64,000 nt of DNA from Gallionella sp. (GTDB lineage: Bacteria > Pseudomonadota > Gammaproteobacteria > Burkholderiales > Gallionellaceae). The notes beneath the pieces were generated by a model that saw only the letters and a list, made by a program, of their open reading frames with translations, ran no database searches and was not told the origin of the DNA. Below are positions 1 through 14,752 of this stretch, in pieces. A program made the position numbers and the translations under genes. The stretch lies in assembly GCA_028699065.1 (NCBI GenBank), contig JAQVVH010000001.1, forward strand, positions 1-64,000, written 5' to 3'. Numbering within the stretch: position 1 is the stretch's first letter; each line of letters opens with the position of its first letter.

Positions 1-45
1 GAAGAAATTATTGAGTGGACGAGCAAGCTGCGAGCCGCAGCTTGA
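1..45 (+). CDS. C-terminal end of an unidentified upstream CDS (partial)
   Basis: Frame 1 reads ...EEIIEWTSKLRAAA-stop (TGA at 43-45); too short to identify. Confidence 0.3.
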   Translation, partial: EEIIEWTSKLRAAA

Positions 46-140
46 ATTTTTTAATCACAACAAAATCACAACATGACCTTTGAAACCGGCACCACTAAAG
101 GCTTGATGAGTCCTCTCCTGGGCACCATCGAATTGACATT

Positions 141-165
141 AACGCACCTTACGGTGCGTTTTTTG
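141..165 (+). terminator. Rho-independent terminator
   Basis: AACGCACC-TTAC-GGTGCGTT followed by T-run. Confidence 0.75.
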
Positions 166-318
166 TTTGTGGCGGTGAATCCTCGAAATTGCTTCAACAC
201 GCCATCATACGATGGCGCGCATCATAGCACAGGGCATTTGCCCGCCACGGGTTTGTCGCGACTCCGAAGCACGTGATATTCTCCAACCCGCCCAGACCTT
301 CAGGCCAACATTACACTC

Positions 319-1110
319 ATGTCCGTTTCGATCAGAACTCACCAAGAAATTGAAAAGATGCGCATCGCCGGTCGTTTGACCAGCGAAGTCCTCGATTACA
401 TCACGCCGTTTGTCAAAGCGGGTGTCACGACCAACGCGCTCGACAAGTTGTGCCACGACTACATCGTCGATGTGCAGCAGGCAATCCCTGCGCCGCTCAA
501 CTATGCGCCCCACGGGCACACGCCCTACCCCAAGTCGATCTGCACCTCGATCAACCATCAGATATGTCACGGGGTTCCCTGCGACAAGGCGCTCAAAAAT
601 GGTGACATCGTTAACATTGATGTCACGGTCATCAAGGATGGCTGGCATGGCGACAGCAGCCGCATGTTCATTATCGGCGAGCCCTCGATTCAGGCCCGCA
701 GACTGTGCGATACGACTTACGCGGCCCTGTGGCGTGGCATCCGGGCGGTTCAGCCAGGTGCCTATCTCGGAGATATCGGGCATGCTATTCAGAGTTTCGT
801 CGAACCGCTGGGTTACAGTGTCGTGCGGGAATTCTGCGGCCATGGTATCGGGCGACGGTTTCATGAAGAACCGCAGGTACTGCATTACGGCAAACCGCGA
901 ACCGGTATTCGCCTCGAACCGGGCATGACCTTCACTATCGAACCGATGATCAACGCCGGCAAGGCGGCGATCAAACAATTGGGCGACGGCTGGACGGTCG
1001 TCACCAAAGATCACAGCCTTTCGGCGCAGTATGAGCATACGATCCTGGTCACTGAAAGCGGCTTTGAAGTACTGACTCTTTCCGATGGTTGCCCACCCCC
1101 GCCAAACTGA
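319..1110 (+). CDS. map: Type I methionine aminopeptidase
   Basis: ORF 263 aa; MetAP motifs (NDxxCHGVP-like, DGWHGDSSRMF, GHGIGRRFHEEP, GMTFTIEPM). Confidence 0.95.
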   Translation: MSVSIRTHQEIEKMRIAGRLTSEVLDYITPFVKAGVTTNALDKLCHDYIVDVQQAIPAPLNYAPHGHTPYPKSICTSINHQICHGVPCDKALKNGDIVNIDVTVIKDGWHGDSSRMFIIGEPSIQARRLCDTTYAALWRGIRAVQPGAYLGDIGHAIQSFVEPLGYSVVREFCGHGIGRRFHEEPQVLHYGKPRTGIRLEPGMTFTIEPMINAGKAAIKQLGDGWTVVTKDHSLSAQYEHTILVTESGFEVLTLSDGCPPPPN

Positions 1111-3640
1111 AATCGACATCTCCCGCTTGCGCGAGGAATTGCGCGAGGCTCGAGCAGTCCTTCAGGAACGTTTCCTGCACAATCCCCGGCCGGCGTATTT
1201 GCTGGCGAATCACAGTGCGCTGATTGACGGTTTTCTTGCTCGTATCTGGTCCGATCTGGAAATGCCGGCCGAATTTGTGCTGGCCGCTGTCGGTGGCTAC
1301 GGTCGCGGCGAACTCTATCCAAAATCCGACATTGACCTGCTGGTCTTACTGCCCGAACAAGCCTCTGCCCCCTCGCAGGAAAAACTGCAACAGTTTGTCG
1401 GTGTGCTCTGGGACATCGGACTCGAAGTTGGCCATAGCGTCCGGACACTCGCCGAATGTCTGGAAGCGGCAGAAGACATCACGGTCGAAACCAACTTACT
1501 GGAATCCCGCCAGCTTTGCGGCGCCAAAATTTTGTTCGATTCTTTTGTAAATACATTCTTGCAACACCTAGATAAAAAAGAATTTTTTACTAAAAAATCT
1601 GCGGAACAACAGCGCAGGCATGAGCGTTTTGCCGAGGCCGACTACAACCTTGAACCCAATCTAAAGGAAAGTCCCGGTGGCCTGCGTGATTTGCAAACCA
1701 TCGGCTGGATCGCACGCGCTAGCGGTCTGGGAACCTCTTGGAAGTCTCTTGCCGAGGCCCATCTCATCACGCCTGCCGAGGCCAGGCAAATCGCCCGCCA
1801 GGAAACCTGGCTGAAAAATCTGCGCATCCGTCTGCACTATCTCGCTGGGCGGCGTGAAGATCGCCTGCTCTTTGATTTTCAAACGGGGCTCGCCGGACAA
1901 ATGGGATTGAATGACACGGCCCACCGCCGCGCCAGCGAGCATCTGATGCAGCACTACTATCGCACACGCCAAAGCGTGCGCCAGATAAATAGCATCCTGA
2001 TTCAGAATCTTCGGGAACGAGTGTTTCCGGAACAACCCCTGCAGCACACGCTGAATGCGCGATTCCGTGCAATCGGTGATTTGCTGGATATCCGTGATGA
2101 CGCCCTGTTCGAGCATACGCCGGGGGCGATGTTAGAACTGTTTCTGCTGTTGCAGCGCCATTCGGAGCTGCGTGATCCGAGTGCCCGCACCTTGCGGATG
2201 TTGTGGCGAAACCGCCAGCGCATTGATGCCGAATTCCGGCGCAACCCGGAAAATCGTGCCATGTTCATGGCGCTGCTGCGCGCCCCGTGTGGTCAAATCC
2301 ACGCCTTGCGCCGAATGAATCAGTACGGTCTCCTCGGTCGTTACATTCCCGCCTTCGGTCGTATCGTAGGCCAGATGCAGCACGATCTTTTCCACGTGTA
2401 CACCGTGGATGAACATATCCTCATGGTCATTCGAAATCTCCGGCGTTTTGCGCTCGACAAGCATGCCCACGAGATTCCGCACTGCAACCAGCTAATGAGC
2501 GAATTTGCCCGCCCCGAAGTGCTGTATCTGGCCGGACTATTCCATGATATTGCCAAGGGACGAGGCGGTGACCACTCCCGGCTTGGCAAGCAGGATGCCT
2601 TACGCTTTTGTCGCCAGCACGGGCTGGCGGAGGACGATACCCGTTTGGTGGCATGGCTGGTCGAGCATCACTTGGTACTATCGGCAACCGCCCAGAAACA
2701 GGACATTTCCGACCCCGAAGTGATACGGCAATTCGCAGAACAAATTCCCGGCGACCGCTATCTTGTCGCGCTTTATCTGCTGACCGTCGCGGACATTCGC
2801 GGCACCAGCCCCAAGGTTTGGAACGCGTGGAAAGCCAAGCTCATGGAAGATCTCTTCCGGGCAGCCCGGCGTTATCTTTCCGGAGGTCTGGCAATTGACC
2901 GTTTACGCGAGATTCGCACGGAAGCCGCGACGCAGTTGAATCTCTACGCGCTCGGACCGGATGCCTACCGTCTGCTTTGGGCGCAACTGGACGACAACTA
3001 TTTCATGGATCACGAGGCGCACGAAATTGCCTGGCACACGCGCTTACTGGCGTTTCGCGCCAATACCGCAACACCCGTGGTGAAAGCCCGCCTCAGCCGA
3101 GCCGGGGAAGGTTTGCAAGTGCTGGTCTACTGTCAGGACCAGCGCGGCCTGTTTGCCCGCACCTGCGATTTTTTTGCGCGCATGAACTACACCATCGCCG
3201 AAGCAAAGATTCACACAACCCGCCACGGCTACGCGTTAAATAGCTTCCAAATCATGGAAGCGGTACGCAGTGACGCCGCGTATCGCGACATCATGACTTA
3301 CATCGAGTTTGAACTGGCTCAGCAAATCACCCGGTCAGCGCCGGTCAGCCCGAGCAGCAGCGGCCGCATCAGCCGGCAGCTCAAACACTTTCCCATTCAG
3401 CCGGAGATTGAGCTTCGCCCGGACCACAAGGGGCTATACATGCTATCGCTGACAACGGGCGATCGGCCGGGACTGCTGGCCCGAATCGCGCTGATTCTGG
3501 ACCGGCATGACATTCGCGTACACCGGGCGAAGATCAATACCCTGGGCGGACGTGCCGAGGATGTATTCTGGATCAGTGGAGACACGCTGGCCCAGCCGGC
3601 AAAGCGCCAATCGTTGGAAATTGCGCTGCAACAGGCTTAA
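1085..3640 (+). CDS. glnD: [Protein-PII] uridylyltransferase / uridylyl-removing enzyme
   Basis: 851 aa; nucleotidyltransferase GGYGRGELYPKSDIDLL, HD domain FHDIAKGRGGDHS, two C-terminal ACT domains; overlaps the map end. Confidence 0.95.
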   Translation: MVAHPRQTEIDISRLREELREARAVLQERFLHNPRPAYLLANHSALIDGFLARIWSDLEMPAEFVLAAVGGYGRGELYPKSDIDLLVLLPEQASAPSQEKLQQFVGVLWDIGLEVGHSVRTLAECLEAAEDITVETNLLESRQLCGAKILFDSFVNTFLQHLDKKEFFTKKSAEQQRRHERFAEADYNLEPNLKESPGGLRDLQTIGWIARASGLGTSWKSLAEAHLITPAEARQIARQETWLKNLRIRLHYLAGRREDRLLFDFQTGLAGQMGLNDTAHRRASEHLMQHYYRTRQSVRQINSILIQNLRERVFPEQPLQHTLNARFRAIGDLLDIRDDALFEHTPGAMLELFLLLQRHSELRDPSARTLRMLWRNRQRIDAEFRRNPENRAMFMALLRAPCGQIHALRRMNQYGLLGRYIPAFGRIVGQMQHDLFHVYTVDEHILMVIRNLRRFALDKHAHEIPHCNQLMSEFARPEVLYLAGLFHDIAKGRGGDHSRLGKQDALRFCRQHGLAEDDTRLVAWLVEHHLVLSATAQKQDISDPEVIRQFAEQIPGDRYLVALYLLTVADIRGTSPKVWNAWKAKLMEDLFRAARRYLSGGLAIDRLREIRTEAATQLNLYALGPDAYRLLWAQLDDNYFMDHEAHEIAWHTRLLAFRANTATPVVKARLSRAGEGLQVLVYCQDQRGLFARTCDFFARMNYTIAEAKIHTTRHGYALNSFQIMEAVRSDAAYRDIMTYIEFELAQQITRSAPVSPSSSGRISRQLKHFPIQPEIELRPDHKGLYMLSLTTGDRPGLLARIALILDRHDIRVHRAKINTLGGRAEDVFWISGDTLAQPAKRQSLEIALQQA

Positions 3641-4560
3641 AACCCGCTCAAGCGCTTTAGGTGTGCCAGTACGGAACGTGCCAAGGAGTTCAGCTCGTAG
3701 CCGCCTTCCAGCACGGACACAATCCGCCTTCCAGCATGGCGTTCGGCAACGGCCATCAGTTTTGCGGTGATCCAATCGTAATCGGCATCGCTCAGCCCCA
3801 GCATGGACATGTCGTCGTCACGATGCGCGTCAAAACCGGCCGAGATCAGCAGAAGCTCGGGGCGAAACTCCTCCAGTGCGGGCAGCCAGTGCTGTTCTAT
3901 CGCCGCCCGAAAATCTTCGCCTGTTGTCCCTGCGGCAAGAGGCACGTTGATAATATGAGCATTGCCGCTATCCGCGCCCGAGTAAGGATAGAACGGGTGC
4001 TGAAACGTGGAACAGAGCATGACCCGATCGTCGTCCCGAAAAATATCTTCGGTGCCGTTGCCGTGGTGTACGTCAAAATCGGCAATCGCGACACGGCTCA
4101 GGCCATGTACCGCCAGTGCGTGGGCAGCGCCGACCGCCACATTGTTGAAAATGCAAAACCCCATTCCCTGCGCACGTTCAGCGTGATGTCCGGGCGGACG
4201 AATGCAACAGAACGCGTTTTCCACCTCGGCGCGCATCACCAGATCCACCGCCTCCACCACCGCGCCGGCTGCACGTAACGCTGCGGGATAGCTGAAAGGG
4301 TTCATTAATGTGTCACCATCCAGCGCTACCATGCCCTCGCTGGGTGCAATATCGGCAATACGCTGCAAATATTCGGGCGCGTGTACGCGCAGCAATTGTT
4401 CGTGCGTCGCTTCGGATGCCTCGTAACGTTGCAGCCAATCCATGAGACCGGCTGCAATCAAGCGGTCTTCAATAGCCTGAATGCGTGCAGGACACTCCGG
4501 ATGATGACTCCCCATGTCGTGTTTCAGGCATAAAGCGTGAGAAATATAAGCGGTATGCAT
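3637..4560 (-). CDS. Histone deacetylase family protein (AcuC/HDAC-like)
   Basis: 307 aa; RPPGHHAERAQGMGFCIFNN, DFDVHHGNGTEDIF, SAGFDAHRDD motifs. Confidence 0.93.
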   Translation of the reverse strand: MHTAYISHALCLKHDMGSHHPECPARIQAIEDRLIAAGLMDWLQRYEASEATHEQLLRVHAPEYLQRIADIAPSEGMVALDGDTLMNPFSYPAALRAAGAVVEAVDLVMRAEVENAFCCIRPPGHHAERAQGMGFCIFNNVAVGAAHALAVHGLSRVAIADFDVHHGNGTEDIFRDDDRVMLCSTFQHPFYPYSGADSGNAHIINVPLAAGTTGEDFRAAIEQHWLPALEEFRPELLLISAGFDAHRDDDMSMLGLSDADYDWITAKLMAVAERHAGRRIVSVLEGGYELNSLARSVLAHLKRLSGF

Positions 4561-4634
4561 TCTGGAATATTAGCAAAGGGTTATAATTCGCGGCAATTAT
4601 CCTTCGATCAAACTATTCAATCAAACCCACCACC

Positions 4635-7313
4635 ATGAGCAAACATTACCTTAACGTTCTTTTCGCCCCCAAATCTGTCGCCGTTTTTGGCGCCACCGAC
4701 CGCCCGGACGCCGTCGGTCAAATCGTGTTCCACAACATGCTGGAAAGCGGTTTCAGCGGTGGCCTCTATCCGATCAACCCGAAAAATGCCGAGGTCCAGG
4801 GGCAGAAAGCCTACAAAGAAATAAGCGAAATTGGCGAGCCCGTGGAGTTGGCCGTTATTGCCACCCCCCCGCAAACTGTGCCGGGCATTATCGAGCAATG
4901 CGGCATACACGGCGTTAAGGCTGCGGTCATTATCACCGCAGGTTTCGGCGAAGCCGGTCCGGAAGGCGTTGCCTTGGAGCGCGAACTCATCGAAGCCGCC
5001 CGGCGTTATGGTATTCGTCTGATCGGTCCTAATTGTCTCGGCATCATGCGTCCGGGCATCGGTTTGAATGCGACCTTCAATAAAGGCGGGGCCAATAGCG
5101 GCAACATTGCATTTATCTCGCAATCGGGCGCACTGTGTACCGCAATTCTGGATTGGGCGCACAGCAATGACGTCGGATTTTCCAGCGTGGTTTCCATGGG
5201 CTCCTCGACCGATGTGGATTTCGGCGAAATTCTCGACTTCCTAGTGTCTGATCCGGAAACCCACAGCATTCTGCTCTACATCGAGGGTATCCGTAATGCG
5301 CGCAGTTTTATGAGCGCCGTACGGGCGGCGGCGCGGTTCAAGCCGGTGATTCTGGTTAAGGTCGGACGTCATGCTGCGGGTTCCAAGGCAGCCATGTCGC
5401 ATACGGCTTCGCTGGTTGGTGCCGATGACGTTTTCGACGCTGCCGTCAGCCGGGCCGGCGTTGTTCGCGTGCAGACCATCACGCAATTGTTTACGGCGGC
5501 CAAAGCCTTGTCCTGCGGTTTCCGTCCTGTCGGCAACCGGCTCGCTATTGTCACCAATGGTGGCGGACCGGGCGTGATGGCTACAGACCGCGCGGCCGAT
5601 CTCGGGCTCGCGATGGCGGAATTATCGGAAGGTACCATTGAATATCTGAACCAGTATCTGCCGCCGAACTGGCCGCACAGCAATCCGGTGGACATTATTG
5701 GTGATGCGCAAGCGGACCGTTACCACCACGCCGTTAAAGCCTGTCTCGAGGACAGCAATGTGGATGGCGTCTTGGCCATTCTGACACCGCAGGCCATGAC
5801 CAAACCGCTGGAATCAGCCCAGGCACTGGTCGAGTTGGCCAACACACACAGCAAGCCGCTGTTGACCTGTTGGATGGGCGAGGAGCAGGTCAACGAAGCC
5901 CGCGCCGCATTTGCCCAGGCACATCGTCCGCATTTTCGGACTCCGGAACCGGCCGTGGAAGTGTTCTCACACCTTTCGGATTATTACCGCAACCAAAAGT
6001 TGCTGATGCAGATGCCGGGACCGTTGTCGCACCATGTCGAACCGGATGTCGAAAGCGCGCGGCTAATCATCGAGGGTGCCATGCAGGAACATCGCAAGGT
6101 CCTCAGCGAGATGGAATCGAAAGCTCTGCTCTCCGCCTTTCACATCGATGTCGCACGTACGATGATCGCGCATTCCCCCAACGAAGCCCTGCTGATTGCC
6201 CAGCAGCTCGGTTTCCCGGTTGCCATGAAAATCAACTCGCCCGATATCAGCCACAAGAGTGATGCGGGGGGCGTCATGCTGAATCTGCGCAACGCACCGG
6301 AAGTTCGGGCCGCTTACCAGCACATCATCGACAATGTAAAACGCAATCGCCCCAACGCCACGATTGATGGGATTTCGATTGAGCCCATGATTGTTAAACC
6401 CAACGGACGCGAGCTAATGATCGGCGTGACCAGCGACCCCGTCTTTGGTCCGGTAATCACGTTTGGCGCGGGTGGCACCATGGTTGAAGTCATGGGCGAT
6501 CGTTCGGTCACACTGCCTCCGCTGAACCGCTTCCTCGTCAAGGACCTGATTCAGGGCACCCGTGTTTCAAAAATGCTGGGGGCCTTCCGCAACATGCCAC
6601 CGGCGAACATGGACGCGCTGGAGGATGTTTTGCTGCGTGTTTCTGAACTGGTCTGCGAGCTGCCGCTGGTCAAGGAAATGGACATCAACCCGCTGATTCT
6701 GGACGAGCATGGCGCACTGGCCGCAGATGCGCGGGTCGTGGTTGAATTCCGCCAACCGAGTGCGGATCGTTATGCCCACATGGCGATCTATCCCTACCCG
6801 ACCCATCTGGTCAGCCAGTGGCAATTGGCCGATGGCACCAATATTACGATTCGTCCCATCCGTCCCGAGGATGCCGAGCTGGTGCAAAGTTTCGTGCGTA
6901 ATCTTTCCGAGGAAGCCCGCTATTTCCGCTTCATGAACAGTATTCAGGAACTAACCGAAAGTATGCTGGTACGTTTCACTCAGATTGATTACAGCCGCGA
7001 AATGGCCCTGATTGCTGTTACCGCAGATCAGAGCGGTGAGCTCGAATTGGGCGTGGCACGCTATGCGATTAATCCGGATGGCGGTTCCTGCGAATTTGCA
7101 CTCGTCGTTGCTGACAAAATGCAAGGGAAAGGTTTGGGGCAAAAACTGATGTCATCGCTGATGGAGGCCGCCCGCTCCAACGGACTATCAACCATCGAGG
7201 GTGAGGTACTCCGCAACAATCACAAGATGCTTAAATTGGTCGCCCGCCTTGGCTTCAATCTCAAACCAAGCACTGAAGATAGCGGCATTACCAAGGTTAG
7301 CAAGAAACTTTGA
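4635..7313 (+). CDS. ADP-forming acyl-CoA synthetase / GNAT N-acetyltransferase fusion (Pat/PatZ-like architecture)
   Basis: 892 aa; N-terminal CoA-binding and succinyl-CoA-ligase-like domains, ATP-grasp, C-terminal GNAT (VVADKMQGKGLGQKLM). Confidence 0.92.
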   Translation: MSKHYLNVLFAPKSVAVFGATDRPDAVGQIVFHNMLESGFSGGLYPINPKNAEVQGQKAYKEISEIGEPVELAVIATPPQTVPGIIEQCGIHGVKAAVIITAGFGEAGPEGVALERELIEAARRYGIRLIGPNCLGIMRPGIGLNATFNKGGANSGNIAFISQSGALCTAILDWAHSNDVGFSSVVSMGSSTDVDFGEILDFLVSDPETHSILLYIEGIRNARSFMSAVRAAARFKPVILVKVGRHAAGSKAAMSHTASLVGADDVFDAAVSRAGVVRVQTITQLFTAAKALSCGFRPVGNRLAIVTNGGGPGVMATDRAADLGLAMAELSEGTIEYLNQYLPPNWPHSNPVDIIGDAQADRYHHAVKACLEDSNVDGVLAILTPQAMTKPLESAQALVELANTHSKPLLTCWMGEEQVNEARAAFAQAHRPHFRTPEPAVEVFSHLSDYYRNQKLLMQMPGPLSHHVEPDVESARLIIEGAMQEHRKVLSEMESKALLSAFHIDVARTMIAHSPNEALLIAQQLGFPVAMKINSPDISHKSDAGGVMLNLRNAPEVRAAYQHIIDNVKRNRPNATIDGISIEPMIVKPNGRELMIGVTSDPVFGPVITFGAGGTMVEVMGDRSVTLPPLNRFLVKDLIQGTRVSKMLGAFRNMPPANMDALEDVLLRVSELVCELPLVKEMDINPLILDEHGALAADARVVVEFRQPSADRYAHMAIYPYPTHLVSQWQLADGTNITIRPIRPEDAELVQSFVRNLSEEARYFRFMNSIQELTESMLVRFTQIDYSREMALIAVTADQSGELELGVARYAINPDGGSCEFALVVADKMQGKGLGQKLMSSLMEAARSNGLSTIEGEVLRNNHKMLKLVARLGFNLKPSTEDSGITKVSKKL

Positions 7314-7397
7314 ATGACAAGCTGGAAACTGCTCCGAATATGAAGGTTATAATTCGGACAGTTTTCAGCCCTGTCCGGCGCACATAAACGCAAACGA

Positions 7398-9413
7398 ATG
7401 ACGCCTATTTTATCCCGACTGTTTCTTGCCACCATGCTTTGGCTCTGCGCCAGCGGCGGTGCATGGGCGATGGAAACCGTCACGCTGAAGCTGAAGTGGT
7501 CGCATTCTTTCCAGTTTGCCGGCTATTACGCCGCTAAAGCCCAAGGCTACTACCGGGATGCCGGTCTGGATGTCCATTTCAGCGAAGGCAATCCTGGGGA
7601 TGATGCCGTTGCCGATGTTATATCAGGCCGAGCGCAATTCGGTTCAGGCAGCAGCAGCTTGCTTCTGAATCGAACGGCTCATGCCCCCGTTGTTGTGCTG
7701 GCTGTGATTTTTCAGCACTCCCCTTATGTATTAATTGCCAATCCGGCCAATGGCATCAGAAACATCCATGACTTGGCAGGAAAACGCATCATGGTGGAAC
7801 CCTTGGCGGAGGAACTGGAGGCCTACCTTCTGCGCGAGGGGATCTCCCCGAAAGACTATCGGCAAATTCCTTTGAGCCATGATATTCGTGATCTCACGGA
7901 AAACCGGACAGACGCGATCTTCGCCTACAACAGTGTCCAACCCTTTTATCTTGACCAAGCCGGATTTGAATACCGCATTTTTTCACCGCGTGCGGCCGGG
8001 ATTGATTTTTACGGGGACAATCTGTTTACCTCGGAGTATTACCTGAACAGCCACCCCCAAGAGGCTAAGGCGTTTCGCGAAGCCAGCCTCAAGGGATGGG
8101 ATTATGCGATGGCGCATCCGGATGAAATCATCGATCTGATTTTGCGCGAATATTCCCAACAGCAACCGCGCGAAAAGCTGCAATTTGAAGCCCGGGAAAT
8201 GCGCAATCTGATCCAGCCCGAGCATGTGGATATCGGTTATATGTATCCGGGACGCTGGCAACATATCGCCAGCGTATATACTGAACTGGGTATGCTGTCG
8301 GATGATTTTTCAATCGAGGGTTTTCTCTATGACCCCAATCCAAAAGTTGATTTAACCTGGCTTTATTACAGCTTGCTGATCAGTCTGGGAGGCGTGATCG
8401 TTTTGGGCGGATTTGCCAGTTTTATCCACACTACCAACCGCCGACTCAAAATTAGTCTAGCCGAGCTTAACGAAGCCAAGATCCAACTGGATATCAGCCA
8501 TCAAAAGTATCAGACGCTGACTGAAAGTATGCGGGATGTGGTTTGGATCATTGATGCCGAATCCCGGCGATTTACCTACATCAGCCCTTCCGTTCAGGGC
8601 TTGCGCGGTTACATGCCGGAAGAGGTCTTGGCGGCGTCTCTGGCGGATTCCCTGATGCCGGAAAGTTTCGCGCGTGTACAGGAAGGCATCGCCGAGCGTT
8701 TACCCAAGGCACGCTCGGGCGAGTTGAAAGAAGACCAATATTTCACGCACGAACTTGAGCAACGCTGCAAAAACGGTGGCAGTGTCTGGACCGAGGTTAT
8801 CCTCCATTACTGCCGTAATCCGCAAAGCGGCAGAATCGAGATTCGCGGCGTAAGTCGTGATATTAGTGAGCGCCGTCTGGCCGAAGAAAAAATCCGGCAC
8901 ATGGCCCAGCATGACTCATTGACCAGCCTGCCCAATCGCATGCTATTTTCTGAATTGACCGAACGTGCTCTGGCTTCCGCGCGCCGGGAGCAGACCCGAC
9001 TGGCCTTGGTCTTTGTTGATCTAGATAAATTTAAACCTGTTAATGACACTTATGGTCACGGCGTGGGCGATTTGCTCTTGAAGGAAGTGGCGATCCGCAT
9101 CCGGCAATGTCTTCGTGATTCCGACACTGTGGGCCGGATTGGCGGTGATGAGTTTGTCATGTTGCTGCCACAGGTGGGTTCGGCAGAAAACGCGCTGGTC
9201 ATTGCCAACAAAGTCCGCGAGACCCTGAATCGCCCCTTCCTCATCTCGGGTAAAACGCTGGCGATCTCTTCCAGCATGGGCGTGGCGCTGTATCCTGAGC
9301 ATGGCGCCAATCAGATCGACCTGGAGGCCCATGCAGACTTTGCGATGTATCACGCCAAAGCCAGTGGCCGCAATCAGGTCAGCCTGTTTAGCCCGAATAC
9401 ACCACAGCAATAA
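7398..9413 (+). CDS. NMT1/THI5-like periplasmic binding domain - TM - PAS - GGDEF diguanylate cyclase
   Basis: 671 aa; signal peptide, LKLKWSHSFQFAGYYAAKAQGYYRDAGLDV, TM near SLLISLGGVIVLGGF, PAS, GRIGGDEFVMLLPQ. Confidence 0.9.
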   Translation: MTPILSRLFLATMLWLCASGGAWAMETVTLKLKWSHSFQFAGYYAAKAQGYYRDAGLDVHFSEGNPGDDAVADVISGRAQFGSGSSSLLLNRTAHAPVVVLAVIFQHSPYVLIANPANGIRNIHDLAGKRIMVEPLAEELEAYLLREGISPKDYRQIPLSHDIRDLTENRTDAIFAYNSVQPFYLDQAGFEYRIFSPRAAGIDFYGDNLFTSEYYLNSHPQEAKAFREASLKGWDYAMAHPDEIIDLILREYSQQQPREKLQFEAREMRNLIQPEHVDIGYMYPGRWQHIASVYTELGMLSDDFSIEGFLYDPNPKVDLTWLYYSLLISLGGVIVLGGFASFIHTTNRRLKISLAELNEAKIQLDISHQKYQTLTESMRDVVWIIDAESRRFTYISPSVQGLRGYMPEEVLAASLADSLMPESFARVQEGIAERLPKARSGELKEDQYFTHELEQRCKNGGSVWTEVILHYCRNPQSGRIEIRGVSRDISERRLAEEKIRHMAQHDSLTSLPNRMLFSELTERALASARREQTRLALVFVDLDKFKPVNDTYGHGVGDLLLKEVAIRIRQCLRDSDTVGRIGGDEFVMLLPQVGSAENALVIANKVRETLNRPFLISGKTLAISSSMGVALYPEHGANQIDLEAHADFAMYHAKASGRNQVSLFSPNTPQQ

Positions 9414-9414
9414 A

Positions 9415-9440
9415 AAACCCGCCGAAGGACTTTCGGCGGG
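9415..9440 (-). terminator. Terminator of glgP
   Basis: CCCGCCGAAaggacTTTCGGCGGG-type stem; T-tract on the minus strand (AAAAAA on plus). Confidence 0.75.
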
Positions 9441-9466
9441 CACTCTGTTGCTCCAGAAAGATTAGA

Positions 9467-11983
<2,517 letters not shown>

Positions 11984-12067
11984 TTAAATCAAATAAAAAA
12001 TCATAGCAAGTCTGCACTCGCAAAATTCGTGCCCATCAAGGGGAACGGCAACTAGTGCCGGAATTAA

Positions 12068-14554
<2,487 letters not shown>

Positions 14555-14558
<4 letters not shown>

Positions 14559-14746
14559 AAATTTCTAGCCAAATAAATCAACAAAAGTCCCATCAACATC
14601 AACGTCAACCCAAGAAAGCGCAACTGCCCATCCTGGAATTGCACCAGCCGCAAGAGCGTCTCGCGCCAAGCCGAGGGAAACAGAAAAGGCATCATGCCCT
14701 CCAGCACCAGCATCAAACCCAACGCCAACCATAGATAATCCAGCAC
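14555..14746 (-). CDS. DUF2065 family small membrane protein
   Basis: 63 aa; LDYLWLALGLMLVLEGMMPFLFPSAWRETL; between hisZ and hflC. Confidence 0.85.
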
Positions 14747-14752
14747 GGCGAA

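Noticed and set aside
73-276. 67-aa plus-strand ORF before map
   Set aside because: Runs through a terminator hairpin and lacks recognisable features
205-1119. 304-aa minus-strand ORF covering map
   Set aside because: Antisense shadow of map; composition not protein-like and map is unambiguous
4579-4590. GGTTATAATTCG, repeated at 7345-7356 upstream of the next gene
   Set aside because: Probably ordinary -10 promoter sequence (TATAAT); shared 12-mer not enough to claim co-regulation
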